Source of the DNA: Microbacterium sp. AG1240
GTDB taxonomy: Bacteria > Actinomycetota > Actinomycetes > Actinomycetales > Microbacteriaceae
Assembly: GCF_003635115.1 (NCBI RefSeq)
Contig: NZ_RBXJ01000001.1
Coordinates: 1,178,001 to 1,242,000 of the forward strand
DNA: 64,000 nucleotides
Direction of reading: 5' to 3'
Position numbers and translations under genes: made by a program. Positions 8,719 through 17,459 of this stretch are shown piece after piece (the first letter of the stretch is position 1; each line of letters begins with the position of its first letter). The notes beneath the pieces are model-generated. The model was not told where the DNA came from and did not search any database. It was given only the letters and a program-made list of their open reading frames with translations.

Positions 8719-11643
8719 GTGACCACGACCTCGACGCCGAACCAGGCCACGCCGAATCGTTCCCGCCGAATCATCACCATCTCGCTGGCGATCATCGCCG
8801 CCCTGGTGGTGGGGTTCTTCGTCTTCGCGAACCTCTACGCCGACTGGCTGTGGTTCGACCAGCTCGGGTTCCTCGGCGTGCTCACCACCCAGTGGCTCGG
8901 CCGGGTCGTGATGTTCGTCGTCGGCTTCCTCGCGATGGCCGTTCCGGTCTGGGTCGCGATCCAGCTCGCCTACCGTCTGCGACCGGTCTACGCGCGTCTG
9001 AGCTCGCAGCTCGATCGCTACCAGGAGGTCGTCGAGCCGCTGCGTCGTCTGGCGATGTGGGGCATCCCGGTCTTCTTCGGCTTCTTCGCGGGCTTCGCGG
9101 CGTCGTCGCAGTGGGAGGTCACCTGGCTCTGGTTCAACGGCGTCGCCACCACCGTCACCGACCCGCAGTTCGGTCTCGACACGGGCTTCTACCTGTTCGC
9201 CATGCCCTTCTACGGCGCGGCGCTCGGCTTCGCCTCGGCCGTCATCCTCATCTGCCTCCTCGTCACCGCGGTCGTTGCCTACCTGTACGGCTCGGTGCGA
9301 GTGGGTCAGCGCGAACTGCGGATCTCGAAGGCGGCGCGCATCCAGCTCGCGTTGCTCGCGGGCCTCTACCTCCTCACCCAGGCGGCCAGCCTCTGGCTCG
9401 ACCGCTACCGCAGCCTCATCGAGGCGAACGACCGCATCACGGGCCCCGGCTACGTCGGGACGCAGATCGTCATCCCCGGCCAGACGATCCTGGCCATCAT
9501 CGCGGTGCTCGTAGCCATCCTCTTCTTCGTCACCGCCGTGATCGGTCGCTGGCGGTTCCCCCTGATCGCCACCGCGCTGCTCGTCGTCTCGGGCCTCGTG
9601 ATCGGCGTCGCGGTGCCGTGGGTCATCAACACCGTGCAGGTGCGCCCCAACCAGCTCGCGTTGGAGAGCCAGTTCTACCAGCGCAACATCGACATGACCA
9701 AGCAGGCCTACGGCATCGACGGTCTCGAGAAGCAGAACTTCCAGACCGAGACGACCGCCGAGGCCGGGCAGCTGCGCGAAGACGCGGCGACCACCGCGCA
9801 GATCCGCATCATGGACCCCGCGATCATCGGACCGACGGTCCGCCAGCTCGAGCAGTACCGCGCGTACTACCAGTTCCCCGGCGTGCTCGACGTCGACCGC
9901 TACGAGATCAACGGTCAGATGCAGGACACCGTCGTCGGCGTCCGCGAGCTCGACATGACGCAGCTCGGCGAGGCGGCCTCGTGGCAGAACACGACCACCG
10001 TCTACACGCACGGCTACGGAATGGTCGCCCTCGCCGGCAACGAGCGCACCACCGACGGCGACCCCGTCTTCCTCGAGCAGGGTATTCCGGCCACCGGGTT
10101 CCTCAGCGACCAGGAGGACTTCCAGCCGCGCGTCTACTTCGGCGAGCAGTCGCCCGCGTACTCGATCGTCGGCGCGCCGGCCGGCACCGAGCCCGTCGAA
10201 CTCGATTACCCCATCGGCGCCGAGAGCGGAAACGTCACGCGCACGACGTTCGACGGAAACGGCGGCCCGAGCGTCGGCAACGTCTTCAGCCGCCTCATCT
10301 ACGCCCTGAAGTTCCAGTCGGAGCAGATCCTCTTCTCCGACTCGGTGAACGCCGACTCGCAGATCCTCTACGACCGCGACCCGCTGCAGCGCATCAGCAA
10401 GGTCGCGCCCTACCTGACTCTCGACAGCGACCCGTACCCCACGGTGGTCGACGGTCGGATCAAGTGGGTCGTCGACGCCTACACGACCAGCGCGAGCTAC
10501 CCGTACTCCAGCAGCGTCAGTCTGTCGCAGGCGATCGCCGACACGAACAACACGCAGCCGCGCTTCGCGCTCGACAACATCAACTACATCCGCAACTCGG
10601 TCAAGGCCACCGTCGACGCCTACGACGGCTCGGTGACGCTGTACGCCTGGGATGAGGAAGACCCGCTCCTGCAGGCATGGCAGAAGGTGTACCCCACCAC
10701 CGTGCAGCCCATCTCGGAGATGTCGGCCGACCTGATGAGCCACGTGCGCTACCCCACGGACCTGTTCAAGGTGCAGCGCGAGAAGCTCGGCATCTACCAC
10801 GTCGACGACGCCGGCTCGTTCTACCAGCAGGACAACCGCTGGGCGACGCCCGACGACCCCCAGAACGAGACGCGGTTCCAGCCGCCGTACTACCTGACGA
10901 TGCAGATGCCCGGCCAGGAGGAACCGACATTCTCGATGTTCTCGAGCTTCATCCCGGCCTCGCAGGGCAACGCGCGCAACGTGCTGACGGGCTATCTCGC
11001 CGTCGACGCCAACGCGGGCGACCAGGCCGGCGTGAAGTCCGACGACTACGGCAAGCTGCGCCTGCTGGAGATCGATTCGGCGACCACCGTGCCCGGACCC
11101 GGTCAGGTGCAGAACACGTTCAACTCCGACACGGCGGTCTCCTCGCAGATCAACATCCTGTCGCAGGGGCAGTCGGAGGTGCTCAGTGGAAACCTGCTGA
11201 CCCTCCCCGTGGGCGGAGGCCTGCTCTACGTGCAGCCCGTGTTCGTGCAGTCGTCGGCGGGCACGCAGCTGCCGCAGCTGCGACGCGTACTGGTGGCCTT
11301 CGGCGACCAGATCGCGTTCGAAGACACCCTGAGCGAGGCGCTCGACGTGCTCTTCGGCGGTGACTCCGGTGCCGACACCGGCGACGAAGAGGTGACGCCG
11401 ACCACGCCCGAGGGCGGGGCCACACCGTCGCCCACGCCGACCCCGGGTGAGACCGCGTCGCCCGAGCCGACGACGCCCACGACCCCGTCGTCCGACTACC
11501 AGACGGCTCTGCAGCAGGCCCAGCAGGCCATGCTCGACCGCGACACCGCGCTGCGCGCCGGCGACCTCACCGCGTTCGGTGAGGCCGACGAGCGGCTGAC
11601 CGCGGCCGTCGAGCGCCTGATCGAACTGGGCGACCAGGGCTGA
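8719..11643 (+). CDS. UPF0182 family membrane protein
   Basis: A 974-residue protein. The N-terminal third has about seven hydrophobic helices, starting with IITISLAIIAALVVGFFVFA near residue 15, up to about residue 310. After that comes a large extracytoplasmic domain typical of UPF0182 (DPLQRISKVAPYLTLDSDPYP, split as DPLQRISKVAP and YLTLDSDPYP). The last 100 residues are Thr/Pro/Asp-rich and end in a helical Gln/Ala-rich segment (YQTALQQAQQAMLDRDTAL). Molecular function is unknown in the family. The start is GTG with the -10 box 6 nt upstream. It is followed by a strong terminator and is the last gene of the conserved adnB-UPF0182 block. Confidence 0.92.
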   Translation: MTTTSTPNQATPNRSRRIITISLAIIAALVVGFFVFANLYADWLWFDQLGFLGVLTTQWLGRVVMFVVGFLAMAVPVWVAIQLAYRLRPVYARLSSQLDRYQEVVEPLRRLAMWGIPVFFGFFAGFAASSQWEVTWLWFNGVATTVTDPQFGLDTGFYLFAMPFYGAALGFASAVILICLLVTAVVAYLYGSVRVGQRELRISKAARIQLALLAGLYLLTQAASLWLDRYRSLIEANDRITGPGYVGTQIVIPGQTILAIIAVLVAILFFVTAVIGRWRFPLIATALLVVSGLVIGVAVPWVINTVQVRPNQLALESQFYQRNIDMTKQAYGIDGLEKQNFQTETTAEAGQLREDAATTAQIRIMDPAIIGPTVRQLEQYRAYYQFPGVLDVDRYEINGQMQDTVVGVRELDMTQLGEAASWQNTTTVYTHGYGMVALAGNERTTDGDPVFLEQGIPATGFLSDQEDFQPRVYFGEQSPAYSIVGAPAGTEPVELDYPIGAESGNVTRTTFDGNGGPSVGNVFSRLIYALKFQSEQILFSDSVNADSQILYDRDPLQRISKVAPYLTLDSDPYPTVVDGRIKWVVDAYTTSASYPYSSSVSLSQAIADTNNTQPRFALDNINYIRNSVKATVDAYDGSVTLYAWDEEDPLLQAWQKVYPTTVQPISEMSADLMSHVRYPTDLFKVQREKLGIYHVDDAGSFYQQDNRWATPDDPQNETRFQPPYYLTMQMPGQEEPTFSMFSSFIPASQGNARNVLTGYLAVDANAGDQAGVKSDDYGKLRLLEIDSATTVPGPGQVQNTFNSDTAVSSQINILSQGQSEVLSGNLLTLPVGGGLLYVQPVFVQSSAGTQLPQLRRVLVAFGDQIAFEDTLSEALDVLFGGDSGADTGDEEVTPTTPEGGATPSPTPTPGETASPEPTTPTTPSSDYQTALQQAQQAMLDRDTALRAGDLTAFGEADERLTAAVERLIELGDQG

Positions 11644-11651
11644 TCCGCAAG

Positions 11652-11688
11652 AAGGCCCCGCCCCCGATGCGTTCGGGGGCGGGGCCTT
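11652..11688 (+). terminator. Strong terminator after UPF0182 gene
   Basis: A perfect 16-bp GC-rich stem (11652-11667 with 11673-11688) with a 5-nt loop, 8 nt after the UPF0182 stop. The arm ends in AA/TT, a common terminator shape in this genus. Confidence 0.9.
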
Positions 11689-11715
11689 CGTGGTTCGTAC
11701 CCGTACCTCTCACGA

Positions 11716-11788
11716 CCGCGAGACTTCACCCGGACTACGAGACTGCGGGCGACGCGTGCAGTCTCGTAGCCACGATGAAGTCTCGCGG
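11716..11788. repeat. Large imperfect intergenic palindrome (family with TCTCG core)
   Basis: Two 31-nt arms (11716-11746 and 11758-11788) are inverted copies matching at 27 of 31 positions, with an 11-nt loop. The ends of the arms carry CCGCGAGACTTCA. It lies between a terminator and the 3' end of crtEb and is not coding. The core GAGAC/GTCTC also appears in the intergenic palindromes at 32.1 and 48.1 kb. Confidence 0.8.
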
Positions 11789-11821
11789 GTGCGGCGGGTG
11801 CGGCGGGTGCGGCGGGTGCGG
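11786..11821. repeat. Four tandem copies of a 9-nt repeat
   Basis: The unit CGGGTGCGG is repeated four times without mismatch and is followed by a partial fifth copy. It abuts the right arm of the palindrome and ends 12 nt before the crtEb stop codon. Likely a slippage-prone microsatellite. Confidence 0.9.
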
Positions 11822-11832
11822 CGGGCGCCGCG

Positions 11833-12723
11833 TCAGGCCGGGAGGAGGGCCCACCAGATGAGCAGCAGCGTCGCGCCGAAGCCGGCGAGCTGGTTCACCC
11901 AGAGGAAGCGCCGCCAGCCGCGCGTGGCCGTCTCCGCGGTGTCGTCGGTCACGCTGCGGAACGGCCAGACGACCGCGAGGTAGGGCACGACGAGGAGCGC
12001 GGCGAGAGGCCCGGGCCACGCCGAGGCGAGCATCACGAGGCCGGATGCCGCGTAGCACGCGATCGCGAAGCGCACGGTCCAGCGTGCGCCGCGAGCCGTG
12101 GCGATCGACGAGATGTCGGCCGCGCGGTCGGCGACCACGTCTTGCACGGCGCCGAACGCGTGGGAGGCGATCCCCCACAGGGCGAACGCGACGATGATCG
12201 CCGCGAGTTGCCAGGTCCACGCCGCGCCCGCGAGCACGAGGCCGTAGACGGCGGGGGAGAAGAAATGGATGCTGCTGGTCACCGAGTCGGCGAACGGCCG
12301 CTCCTTCAGCCGAAGCGGCGGTGCCGAGTAGAAGACGACGAAGAAGAGGCTCGCGGCGAGCACGAGCCACGACATCGGAGACCCGACGACGACGAGGTAC
12401 GCCACGAACGGCAGGCATGACAGCGTCGCCGCCCACAGGGTGATCCGATGCATCCGTCGGTCGAGCACCGCGCCGTGGGCGCCGCCCTTGCGAGGGTTGC
12501 GCAGATCCGACTCGTAGTCGAAGACGTCGTTCACGCCGTACATCGCGAGGTTGTACGGCACGAGGAAGAAGATCGTGCCGATGACGAGCGTGAGGTCGAT
12601 CTCGCGCACGACGAGCAGGTAGGCCGCGGCGAACGGATAGGCGGTGTTGATCCAGCTGACCGGGCGCGACGAGACGAAGAGCTCGCGCACCACCCGCGCG
12701 GGGGTGAGGGCGGGGGAGGTCAC
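11833..12723 (-). CDS. crtEb: Lycopene elongase, UbiA-type prenyltransferase (CrtEb)
   Basis: A 296-residue UbiA-superfamily integral membrane protein with about eight hydrophobic helices. The first Asp-rich motif is NDVFDYESDLRNPRKGG and the second is DVVADRAADIS; these bind the Mg-diphosphate of the prenyl donor. It is the last gene of the crt operon, after the two lycopene cyclase halves. This order is the one found in C50 carotenoid producers such as Corynebacterium and Micrococcus, where the elongase adds two C5 units from DMAPP to lycopene to give flavuxanthin. The GTG start overlaps the crtYf stop (GTGA). Without the operon it could be mistaken for another UbiA enzyme; with it the call is firm. 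Confidence 0.9.
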   Translation of the reverse strand: MTSPALTPARVVRELFVSSRPVSWINTAYPFAAAYLLVVREIDLTLVIGTIFFLVPYNLAMYGVNDVFDYESDLRNPRKGGAHGAVLDRRMHRITLWAATLSCLPFVAYLVVVGSPMSWLVLAASLFFVVFYSAPPLRLKERPFADSVTSSIHFFSPAVYGLVLAGAAWTWQLAAIIVAFALWGIASHAFGAVQDVVADRAADISSIATARGARWTVRFAIACYAASGLVMLASAWPGPLAALLVVPYLAVVWPFRSVTDDTAETATRGWRRFLWVNQLAGFGATLLLIWWALLPA

Positions 12724-13028
12724 GCGGTGTCCTTCCGGCGGGTGAGGAGTGCGAAGACGGCGGGGATCAGGAAGGCGGCGCACACGGGGTAGGAGAAGTC
12801 CTCCAGCGGGGCGAGCCCGATGCGGAGCCCGCTCAGGTGCTCGGGCGGGTAGGTGAACAGGTCGAGGGCGATCATGACGTTGTCGAAGATCGCTGTCAAC
12901 ACGACGAGGACCACCGCGCCGAGAGCGGATGCGGCGATCCGGCGGCCGAATCCCGGACGGACCGCGCTCACCGCCGTGACAACGACCGTGAGCGCGACGA
13001 ACGGCAGGATCATCAGCGGATACGTCAC
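12720..13028 (-). CDS. crtYf: C50 carotenoid epsilon/gamma-cyclase subunit CrtYf
   Basis: A 102-residue membrane protein with three predicted helices. The family hallmark is the segment FDNVMIALDLFTYPPEHLSG, shared with lycopene cyclase domain proteins. It forms a heterodimer with CrtYe, and together they cyclise the C50 intermediate. The GTG start overlaps the crtYe stop by 4 nt and the stop overlaps the crtEb start by 4 nt, so the three are translationally coupled. Which ring type forms (epsilon or gamma) cannot be read from sequence alone. Confidence 0.87.
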   Translation of the reverse strand: MTYPLMILPFVALTVVVTAVSAVRPGFGRRIAASALGAVVLVVLTAIFDNVMIALDLFTYPPEHLSGLRIGLAPLEDFSYPVCAAFLIPAVFALLTRRKDTA

Positions 13029-13360
13029 GAGTGCTCCATCCGCGCGCGGCGGCGGCGCAGCATCCGCTCGGCCGCGGCCCAGGCGACCAGCGCGAGGTAG
13101 CAGAGGAAGGCGAGGAAGACGGGCTCCTCGATCGGGAGGTGCGGCGCCAGCTCGACACCGATCAGCAGCGGACTGTCTCCCTTGACGAACACGCCCGTGG
13201 CGATGCCCACGAGATCCCACACGACGAAGAAGAGCGTGCCGGCCACGACGGTGATCGCGGTGCGCACCGGCGCATCGCGGACGACGAGCCGCGACCGCAC
13301 GTCGATCGCGGCGATACCGCCGAACGAGGCCAGGATCGCGAGGAGGTACAGCCCTGGCAC
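13025..13360 (-). CDS. crtYe: C50 carotenoid cyclase subunit CrtYe
   Basis: A 111-residue membrane protein of the lycopene cyclase domain family with three helices. The recognisable part is FFVVWDLVGIATGVFVKGD followed by LPIEEPVFLAFLCYL, where the paired Glu residues are conserved. It is the partner of CrtYf encoded directly downstream. The start is a GTG 4 nt after the crtI stop. The split cyclase, rather than one fused CrtY, is typical of actinobacterial C50 producers. Confidence 0.88.
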   Translation of the reverse strand: MPGLYLLAILASFGGIAAIDVRSRLVVRDAPVRTAITVVAGTLFFVVWDLVGIATGVFVKGDSPLLIGVELAPHLPIEEPVFLAFLCYLALVAWAAAERMLRRRRARMEHS

Positions 13361-13364
13361 GCGA

Positions 13365-14912
13365 TCACACCGCCGAGCGCGCGGGTTCGGGCAGAGGCCC
13401 GGGTGAGGAGTCGCCGCGCAGGCGCTTCACGACGAGCTCGGCCGAGATGAGGCACATCGGCAGCCCGATCCCGGGGAGCGCCGATCCGCCGGCGTACGAG
13501 AGCCCCGCCACGCGGCGGGAGGCGTTCTTCGGGCGGAACATGGCGCTCTGGTTCAGGGTGTGCGCGAGGCCGAGCGCGTTGCCGCGCCAGGTGTGCAGGT
13601 CGGTCTCGAAATCGCCGGGTGAGATGGTGCGGCGCACGACGATGCGTTCGGCGAGGTCGGGGATGCCGCACGTCTCGGCGATCTGCGCGATCACCTGGTC
13701 GGCGGCCGCCTCGATGAGGGCGTCGCCGTCGCCGTCGACGCCGCCGTGACCCAGCGAGGGATCGGAGGGCACGGGCACGAGGACGAAGAGGTTCTCGAAG
13801 CCCTCGGGGGCGACTCCGGTGTCGGTGGCGCTCGGGCGGCAGACGTAGAGCGAGGCCGGGTCGGGGATGCGGGTGTCCTTGCCGAAGATGGCCTCGAAGT
13901 TCGATCTCCAGTCCTCCGTGAACACCAGGGTGTGGTGTGCGAGCTGGGGGAGCTCGCCCCGCACGCCCAGCAGCACGAGGAGGGCGCCGAAGCTGGGGAT
14001 GCGCTTGTCCCACCACTTCTCGGGGTAGGTGCGTTCCTTCTCGGCGAGGAGCTTGGTCTCGGTGTGATGCAGGTCGGCGGTCGACACGACGTGGTCGGCG
14101 GCGATGAACCGGCCGTCCTCGAGCTCGACGCCGGTGACCTCGCCGCCGTCGGTGACGATGCGCGACACCTCCGCCTCGGTCTCGACACGCACGCCGCGGG
14201 CGCGCGCGAGCCGCTCAATCGCGGCGATGACCTCGACGAACCCGCCGCGCGGGTAGAGCACGCCGTCGTCGAGGTCGAGATGGCTCATCAGGTGGTACAG
14301 GCTCGGGACCGCATAGGGCGAGCCGCCGAGGAACACCGCGGGGTACCCGAGGATCTGCCGGAGACGCCGGTCGGTGAAGCGCTTCTCGATGTGGGACGAG
14401 AGGGTGCGGGCGAGCAGCGGCAGCAAGGTCGGCAGTCGCTTCAGGAGCGCCGGGTCGCGCAGCCCCTCCGTCGTCGTGTACGGGTCGTAGAGGAAGCGCG
14501 AGACGGCCAGCTCGTACGCATCGGCCGCGGAGTCGAGGTAGGCGTCGAGTTTGCCGCCGGCGCCGGGCTCGATCGATTCGAACAGTGCGGTCGACGCCTC
14601 GCGCCCCGAGACGACGTCGACGGGGGCGTCCTCTCCGCTGTAGATGCGGTACGCCGGGTCGAGCCGCACCAGGTCGAGTTCTTTCTCGGCCGAGGTGCCG
14701 AGCAGGTGGAAGAAGTGGTCGAACACCTCGGGCATCAGGTACCAGCTGGGCCCGGTGTCGAACCGGAAGCCGTCGCTCGACCACGATCCGGCACGACCGC
14801 CGAGTTCGGAGCGCGCCTCGAGGAGCACGACGTCGTCGCCCTCCTCGGCGAGGAGCGCGGCGGTCGCCAATCCGGCGATACCGCCGCCCACGATCACGGT
14901 CTTGCGGGTCAT
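13365..14912 (-). CDS. crtI: Phytoene desaturase CrtI
   Basis: A 515-residue FAD-dependent desaturase that converts phytoene to lycopene in four steps at the membrane. The N-terminal dinucleotide-binding fold is VIVGGGIAGLATAALLAEEG with LLEARSELGGRAGS. The C-terminal family signature is GLSYAGGSALPGIGLPMCL, ahead of a charged tail. The ATG start overlaps the crtB stop (ATGA). Length matches bacterial CrtI (about 490-550). Together with CrtE and CrtB it supplies lycopene for CrtEb. Confidence 0.95.
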   Translation of the reverse strand: MTRKTVIVGGGIAGLATAALLAEEGDDVVLLEARSELGGRAGSWSSDGFRFDTGPSWYLMPEVFDHFFHLLGTSAEKELDLVRLDPAYRIYSGEDAPVDVVSGREASTALFESIEPGAGGKLDAYLDSAADAYELAVSRFLYDPYTTTEGLRDPALLKRLPTLLPLLARTLSSHIEKRFTDRRLRQILGYPAVFLGGSPYAVPSLYHLMSHLDLDDGVLYPRGGFVEVIAAIERLARARGVRVETEAEVSRIVTDGGEVTGVELEDGRFIAADHVVSTADLHHTETKLLAEKERTYPEKWWDKRIPSFGALLVLLGVRGELPQLAHHTLVFTEDWRSNFEAIFGKDTRIPDPASLYVCRPSATDTGVAPEGFENLFVLVPVPSDPSLGHGGVDGDGDALIEAAADQVIAQIAETCGIPDLAERIVVRRTISPGDFETDLHTWRGNALGLAHTLNQSAMFRPKNASRRVAGLSYAGGSALPGIGLPMCLISAELVVKRLRGDSSPGPLPEPARSAV

Positions 14913-15772
14913 CGGGAGGCCTCTCGAGCTTTCATCATGGCGCGCAGGGCGATGGTCGCCTTCGCGGCATCGGGCACACGCACGCGCGGTGCCCCGGGTG
15001 TGGTCGCGCGCAGTCTGCGCGACAGTTCGGCGAACAAGTGGTGAGCCGTCCAGACCGCTCCGCGCACGTCGGCCGGAAGGCGGGGGATGACAGCGGCGGC
15101 GGCGGCCAGGTCGGCGTCGATCCCGTCGAGCACGTGCACCCGTCGCGCCGCGTCGGCCGCGCCGTTGAGGTAGTCGCGACCCAGGCGGCCGGCGTCGTCG
15201 TCGAGGTCGCGGAGGAAGTTGACGTCCTGGAAGGCGCGGCCGAGGCGCCGGGCGCCGTCGACGAGCTGTTCGTCGGGTCGTCCCTTCGGCGTCGCATCGG
15301 CGTTCACGAACACCTGCAGGCACATGAGGCCCACGACCTCGGCCGACCCGAACACGTAGGCGGCGTGGGAGGCCTCATCATGCTCGACGACATCGAGATC
15401 GGTGCGCATCGACGAGAAGAACGGCTCGACGAGGTCGGCAGTGATCTCTCCCGCACGGGCCGACCGCGCGAACGCGTGGACGACGAGGTTCGCGCTGAAG
15501 CCCGATGCGATCGCTTCGAGGGTGTCGCGCTCGAGGGCATCGAGCACCCTGCGTTGCTCGTCGCGGCTGAGACCCGCATCACCGGCGGGTCCGTCGACGA
15601 TCTCATCTGCGACGCGCACGAGCGCGTAGATGTTGCGCACGTGAGGGCGCACGCGCGGACCGAGCAGGCGACAGGCGAGCGCGAACGATGTCGAGTATCG
15701 GGAGATGACCGCCGCGGCTGCGTCGTCGGCCGTACGGTCGTACAGCGCCAGGCCGGTCGGGGCGTGGCTCAC
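14909..15772 (-). CDS. crtB: Phytoene synthase CrtB
   Basis: A 287-residue squalene/phytoene synthase that joins two geranylgeranyl diphosphates head to head. The first Asp-rich motif is VRVADEIVDG and the second is NFLRDLDDDAGRLGRDYL (R-D-x2-D type), both needed for Mg-diphosphate binding. The N-terminal YSTSFALACRLL is the usual substrate-pocket start. The start at ATG overlaps the crtE stop by 4 nt. Confidence 0.95.
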   Translation of the reverse strand: MSHAPTGLALYDRTADDAAAAVISRYSTSFALACRLLGPRVRPHVRNIYALVRVADEIVDGPAGDAGLSRDEQRRVLDALERDTLEAIASGFSANLVVHAFARSARAGEITADLVEPFFSSMRTDLDVVEHDEASHAAYVFGSAEVVGLMCLQVFVNADATPKGRPDEQLVDGARRLGRAFQDVNFLRDLDDDAGRLGRDYLNGAADAARRVHVLDGIDADLAAAAAVIPRLPADVRGAVWTAHHLFAELSRRLRATTPGAPRVRVPDAAKATIALRAMMKAREASR

Positions 15773-16839
15773 GGGATGCGATCCTGGACGGCGTCGGCGA
15801 GCTCGAACAGCATCGTTCGCGTCGCGTCGGGGAGAAGGGATGCGTCGACCGCACCACGTGCGGAGTCGAGGGTCTCGACGACGAGCGCCTCCATCCGCGC
15901 GCGGGCGCCGGACGCCGCCAGTGCCCGCTGGGCCGCGCGGATCGCGACCGGGCCGGTGTGCGCTTCGGAGAGGGCGTCGGCCACTTCCGGCCAGTGCTCG
16001 CTCTGGCGGGCGAGTGCGATCAGCGGCGTCTGCTTGGCCTCGTGCAGGTCGCCGCCCTCGCGCCGCCCCGCGACCGCGGCTGAGCCGAACGCTCCGATCA
16101 GGTCGTCGACCAGCTGGTAACCGAGACCGAGCTTCTCGCCGAAGCGACGCAGCGCCCTGCGCGACTCGGTCGGCGCGCCGGCCAGCACCGCGCCGGCCTC
16201 CAACGGGGCGGAGAAGGAGTACACCGCGGTCTTGTTCGCCGTCGCGAGAAGAATGTCGTCGGCGTCGAGCAGATCGCCCTGCGTGACGGAGTTCTCCACA
16301 TCGGCCAGCTCACCGGCGGTCGAGACCAGCACGGCCTCGTCCATCAGCTCGAACAGGTCGCCGCGCGTCGTCGGGTCGAGATCGGCGAGAGCGACTGCGC
16401 GCGTCGCCTCGTGCAGCAGCAGGTCACCGGCGAGGATTCCGGCGGCGTCACCGAGGAGCGCCGCGCCCGCAGCATCCGCTCCTCGGGTGGTACCACGCGC
16501 GCGGAATTCGCCCGCGATGTTCAGCGCACCCCGGCGGTGGGTGTCGTGGTCGATCACGTCGTCGTGAACGACGAACGCCGTGTGCAGCAACTCGAACGCG
16601 GCAGCGACGGGGAAGAGGGCAGGGGTCTCGTCGGCGCTGCCCCCGAGCGTCTCGAACGCGGCCACGACGAGCGCAGGTCGGAAGCGCTTTCCTCCGCTGG
16701 TGGCACGTTCGATCGATGCGGCGAGTGCATCGACGACAGGATCGACGGCAGCGGCACGTTCGCGCAGTCGCCGCAGGCTCGCATCGATGGCGGCGTCGAT
16801 GCCGGCTCGAGCGAGGGGAGCATGGGGCAGGGTTATCAC
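15769..16839 (-). CDS. crtE: Geranylgeranyl diphosphate synthase CrtE
   Basis: A 356-residue trans-prenyltransferase that extends DMAPP/FPP to the C20 precursor GGPP. The first Asp-rich motif is FVVHDDVIDHDTHRRG, and GGKRFRP near residue 50 is the conserved N-terminal binding site. The second motif reads LGYQLVDDLIGAFG, i.e. DDLIG instead of DDxxD, a variant common in actinobacterial enzymes. The start is GTG, overlapping the idi stop by 4 nt. It is the first committed carotenoid gene in the operon. Confidence 0.93.
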   Translation of the reverse strand: MITLPHAPLARAGIDAAIDASLRRLRERAAAVDPVVDALAASIERATSGGKRFRPALVVAAFETLGGSADETPALFPVAAAFELLHTAFVVHDDVIDHDTHRRGALNIAGEFRARGTTRGADAAGAALLGDAAGILAGDLLLHEATRAVALADLDPTTRGDLFELMDEAVLVSTAGELADVENSVTQGDLLDADDILLATANKTAVYSFSAPLEAGAVLAGAPTESRRALRRFGEKLGLGYQLVDDLIGAFGSAAVAGRREGGDLHEAKQTPLIALARQSEHWPEVADALSEAHTGPVAIRAAQRALAASGARARMEALVVETLDSARGAVDASLLPDATRTMLFELADAVQDRIP

Positions 16840-17387
16840 GGGGCTCGAAGGCTATCTATCTGGTGGGCGAGGAGAGGGAGTTGCTCGGCCTGGAGGACGA
16901 GCCACGGGCTGAACGCCCAGGGCGTGGCGATGATCGATGAAGCGAGATCGAGGGGGTCGACCCACCGGGTGTCGACGACCTCGTCGGGGTGGGGTTGCGG
17001 TTCCACCGTGGTGAACGCGGTGTAGACCGGGCAGATCTCGTGCTCGACGATTCCGGAGGCGTCGATGGCGCGGTACCGGAAATCGGGCAGGGCGAGCTCG
17101 ACGTCGTCGATGGTCATCCCCAGCTCGAACGCCGCGCGACGATGCACCGCGTCGACGATCGCCTCTCCGGGCTGCGGGTGGCCGCAGAACGAGTTCGTCC
17201 ACACCCCCGGCCAGGTCTTCTTACCGAGAGCGCGGCGCGAGACGAGCACCTGTCCGGCGCCGTTGATGATGTGGCAGGAGAAGGCGAGGTGGAGAGCGGT
17301 GTCGGTCCCGTGGACGGTGCTCTTCGGCGCCGTTCCGATCGGGTTGCCGTCGTCGTCGACCAGCACGACGTATTCCGTCTCGCTCAC
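16836..17387 (-). CDS. idi: Isopentenyl-diphosphate delta-isomerase type I
   Basis: A 183-residue Nudix-fold isomerase that interconverts IPP and DMAPP. The catalytic Cys is in NSFCGHPQPGE and the catalytic Glu in VEHEICPVY; TWPGVWTN precedes the Cys. It starts at GTG with a GGAGG site 6 nt upstream and is the first gene of the crt operon. DMAPP is used both by CrtE and, twice per molecule, by the elongase CrtEb, which explains its place here. Confidence 0.95.
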   Translation of the reverse strand: MSETEYVVLVDDDGNPIGTAPKSTVHGTDTALHLAFSCHIINGAGQVLVSRRALGKKTWPGVWTNSFCGHPQPGEAIVDAVHRRAAFELGMTIDDVELALPDFRYRAIDASGIVEHEICPVYTAFTTVEPQPHPDEVVDTRWVDPLDLASSIIATPWAFSPWLVLQAEQLPLLAHQIDSLRAP

Positions 17388-17401
17388 CGTGCCTCCATTT
17401 T

Positions 17402-17416
17402 GCTAGATTAGCTAGC
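17402..17416. promoter_or_regulatory. CTAG-containing candidate operator between idi and the MarR gene
   Basis: The 63-nt divergent gap holds an AT-rich segment GCTAGATTAGCTAGC with the rare tetramer CTAG twice. A minus-strand -10 (TAATCT, complement of 17405-17410) for idi lies inside it, and a plus-strand -35-like TTAGCT also falls in it. This is where a MarR-type CrtR would block both promoters. The site is seen; its use is inferred. Confidence 0.55.
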
Positions 17417-17459
17417 GACTTCATTCGAGCATACAAGCGGTACGAGGAGAGTGTCCACA

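Noticed and set aside
7468-10800. A 1110-codon open frame on the minus strand opposite the S16 protease and UPF0182 genes
   Set aside because: Long antisense open frames are expected at this GC content. The translation is low complexity (His/Arg/Asp/Gly-rich) with no domain, while the plus strand encodes clear families.
11786-11821. Possible CRISPR or origin iterons from the 9-nt repeats
   Set aside because: Only four contiguous units, no spacers, no cas or rep genes, no DnaA boxes nearby.
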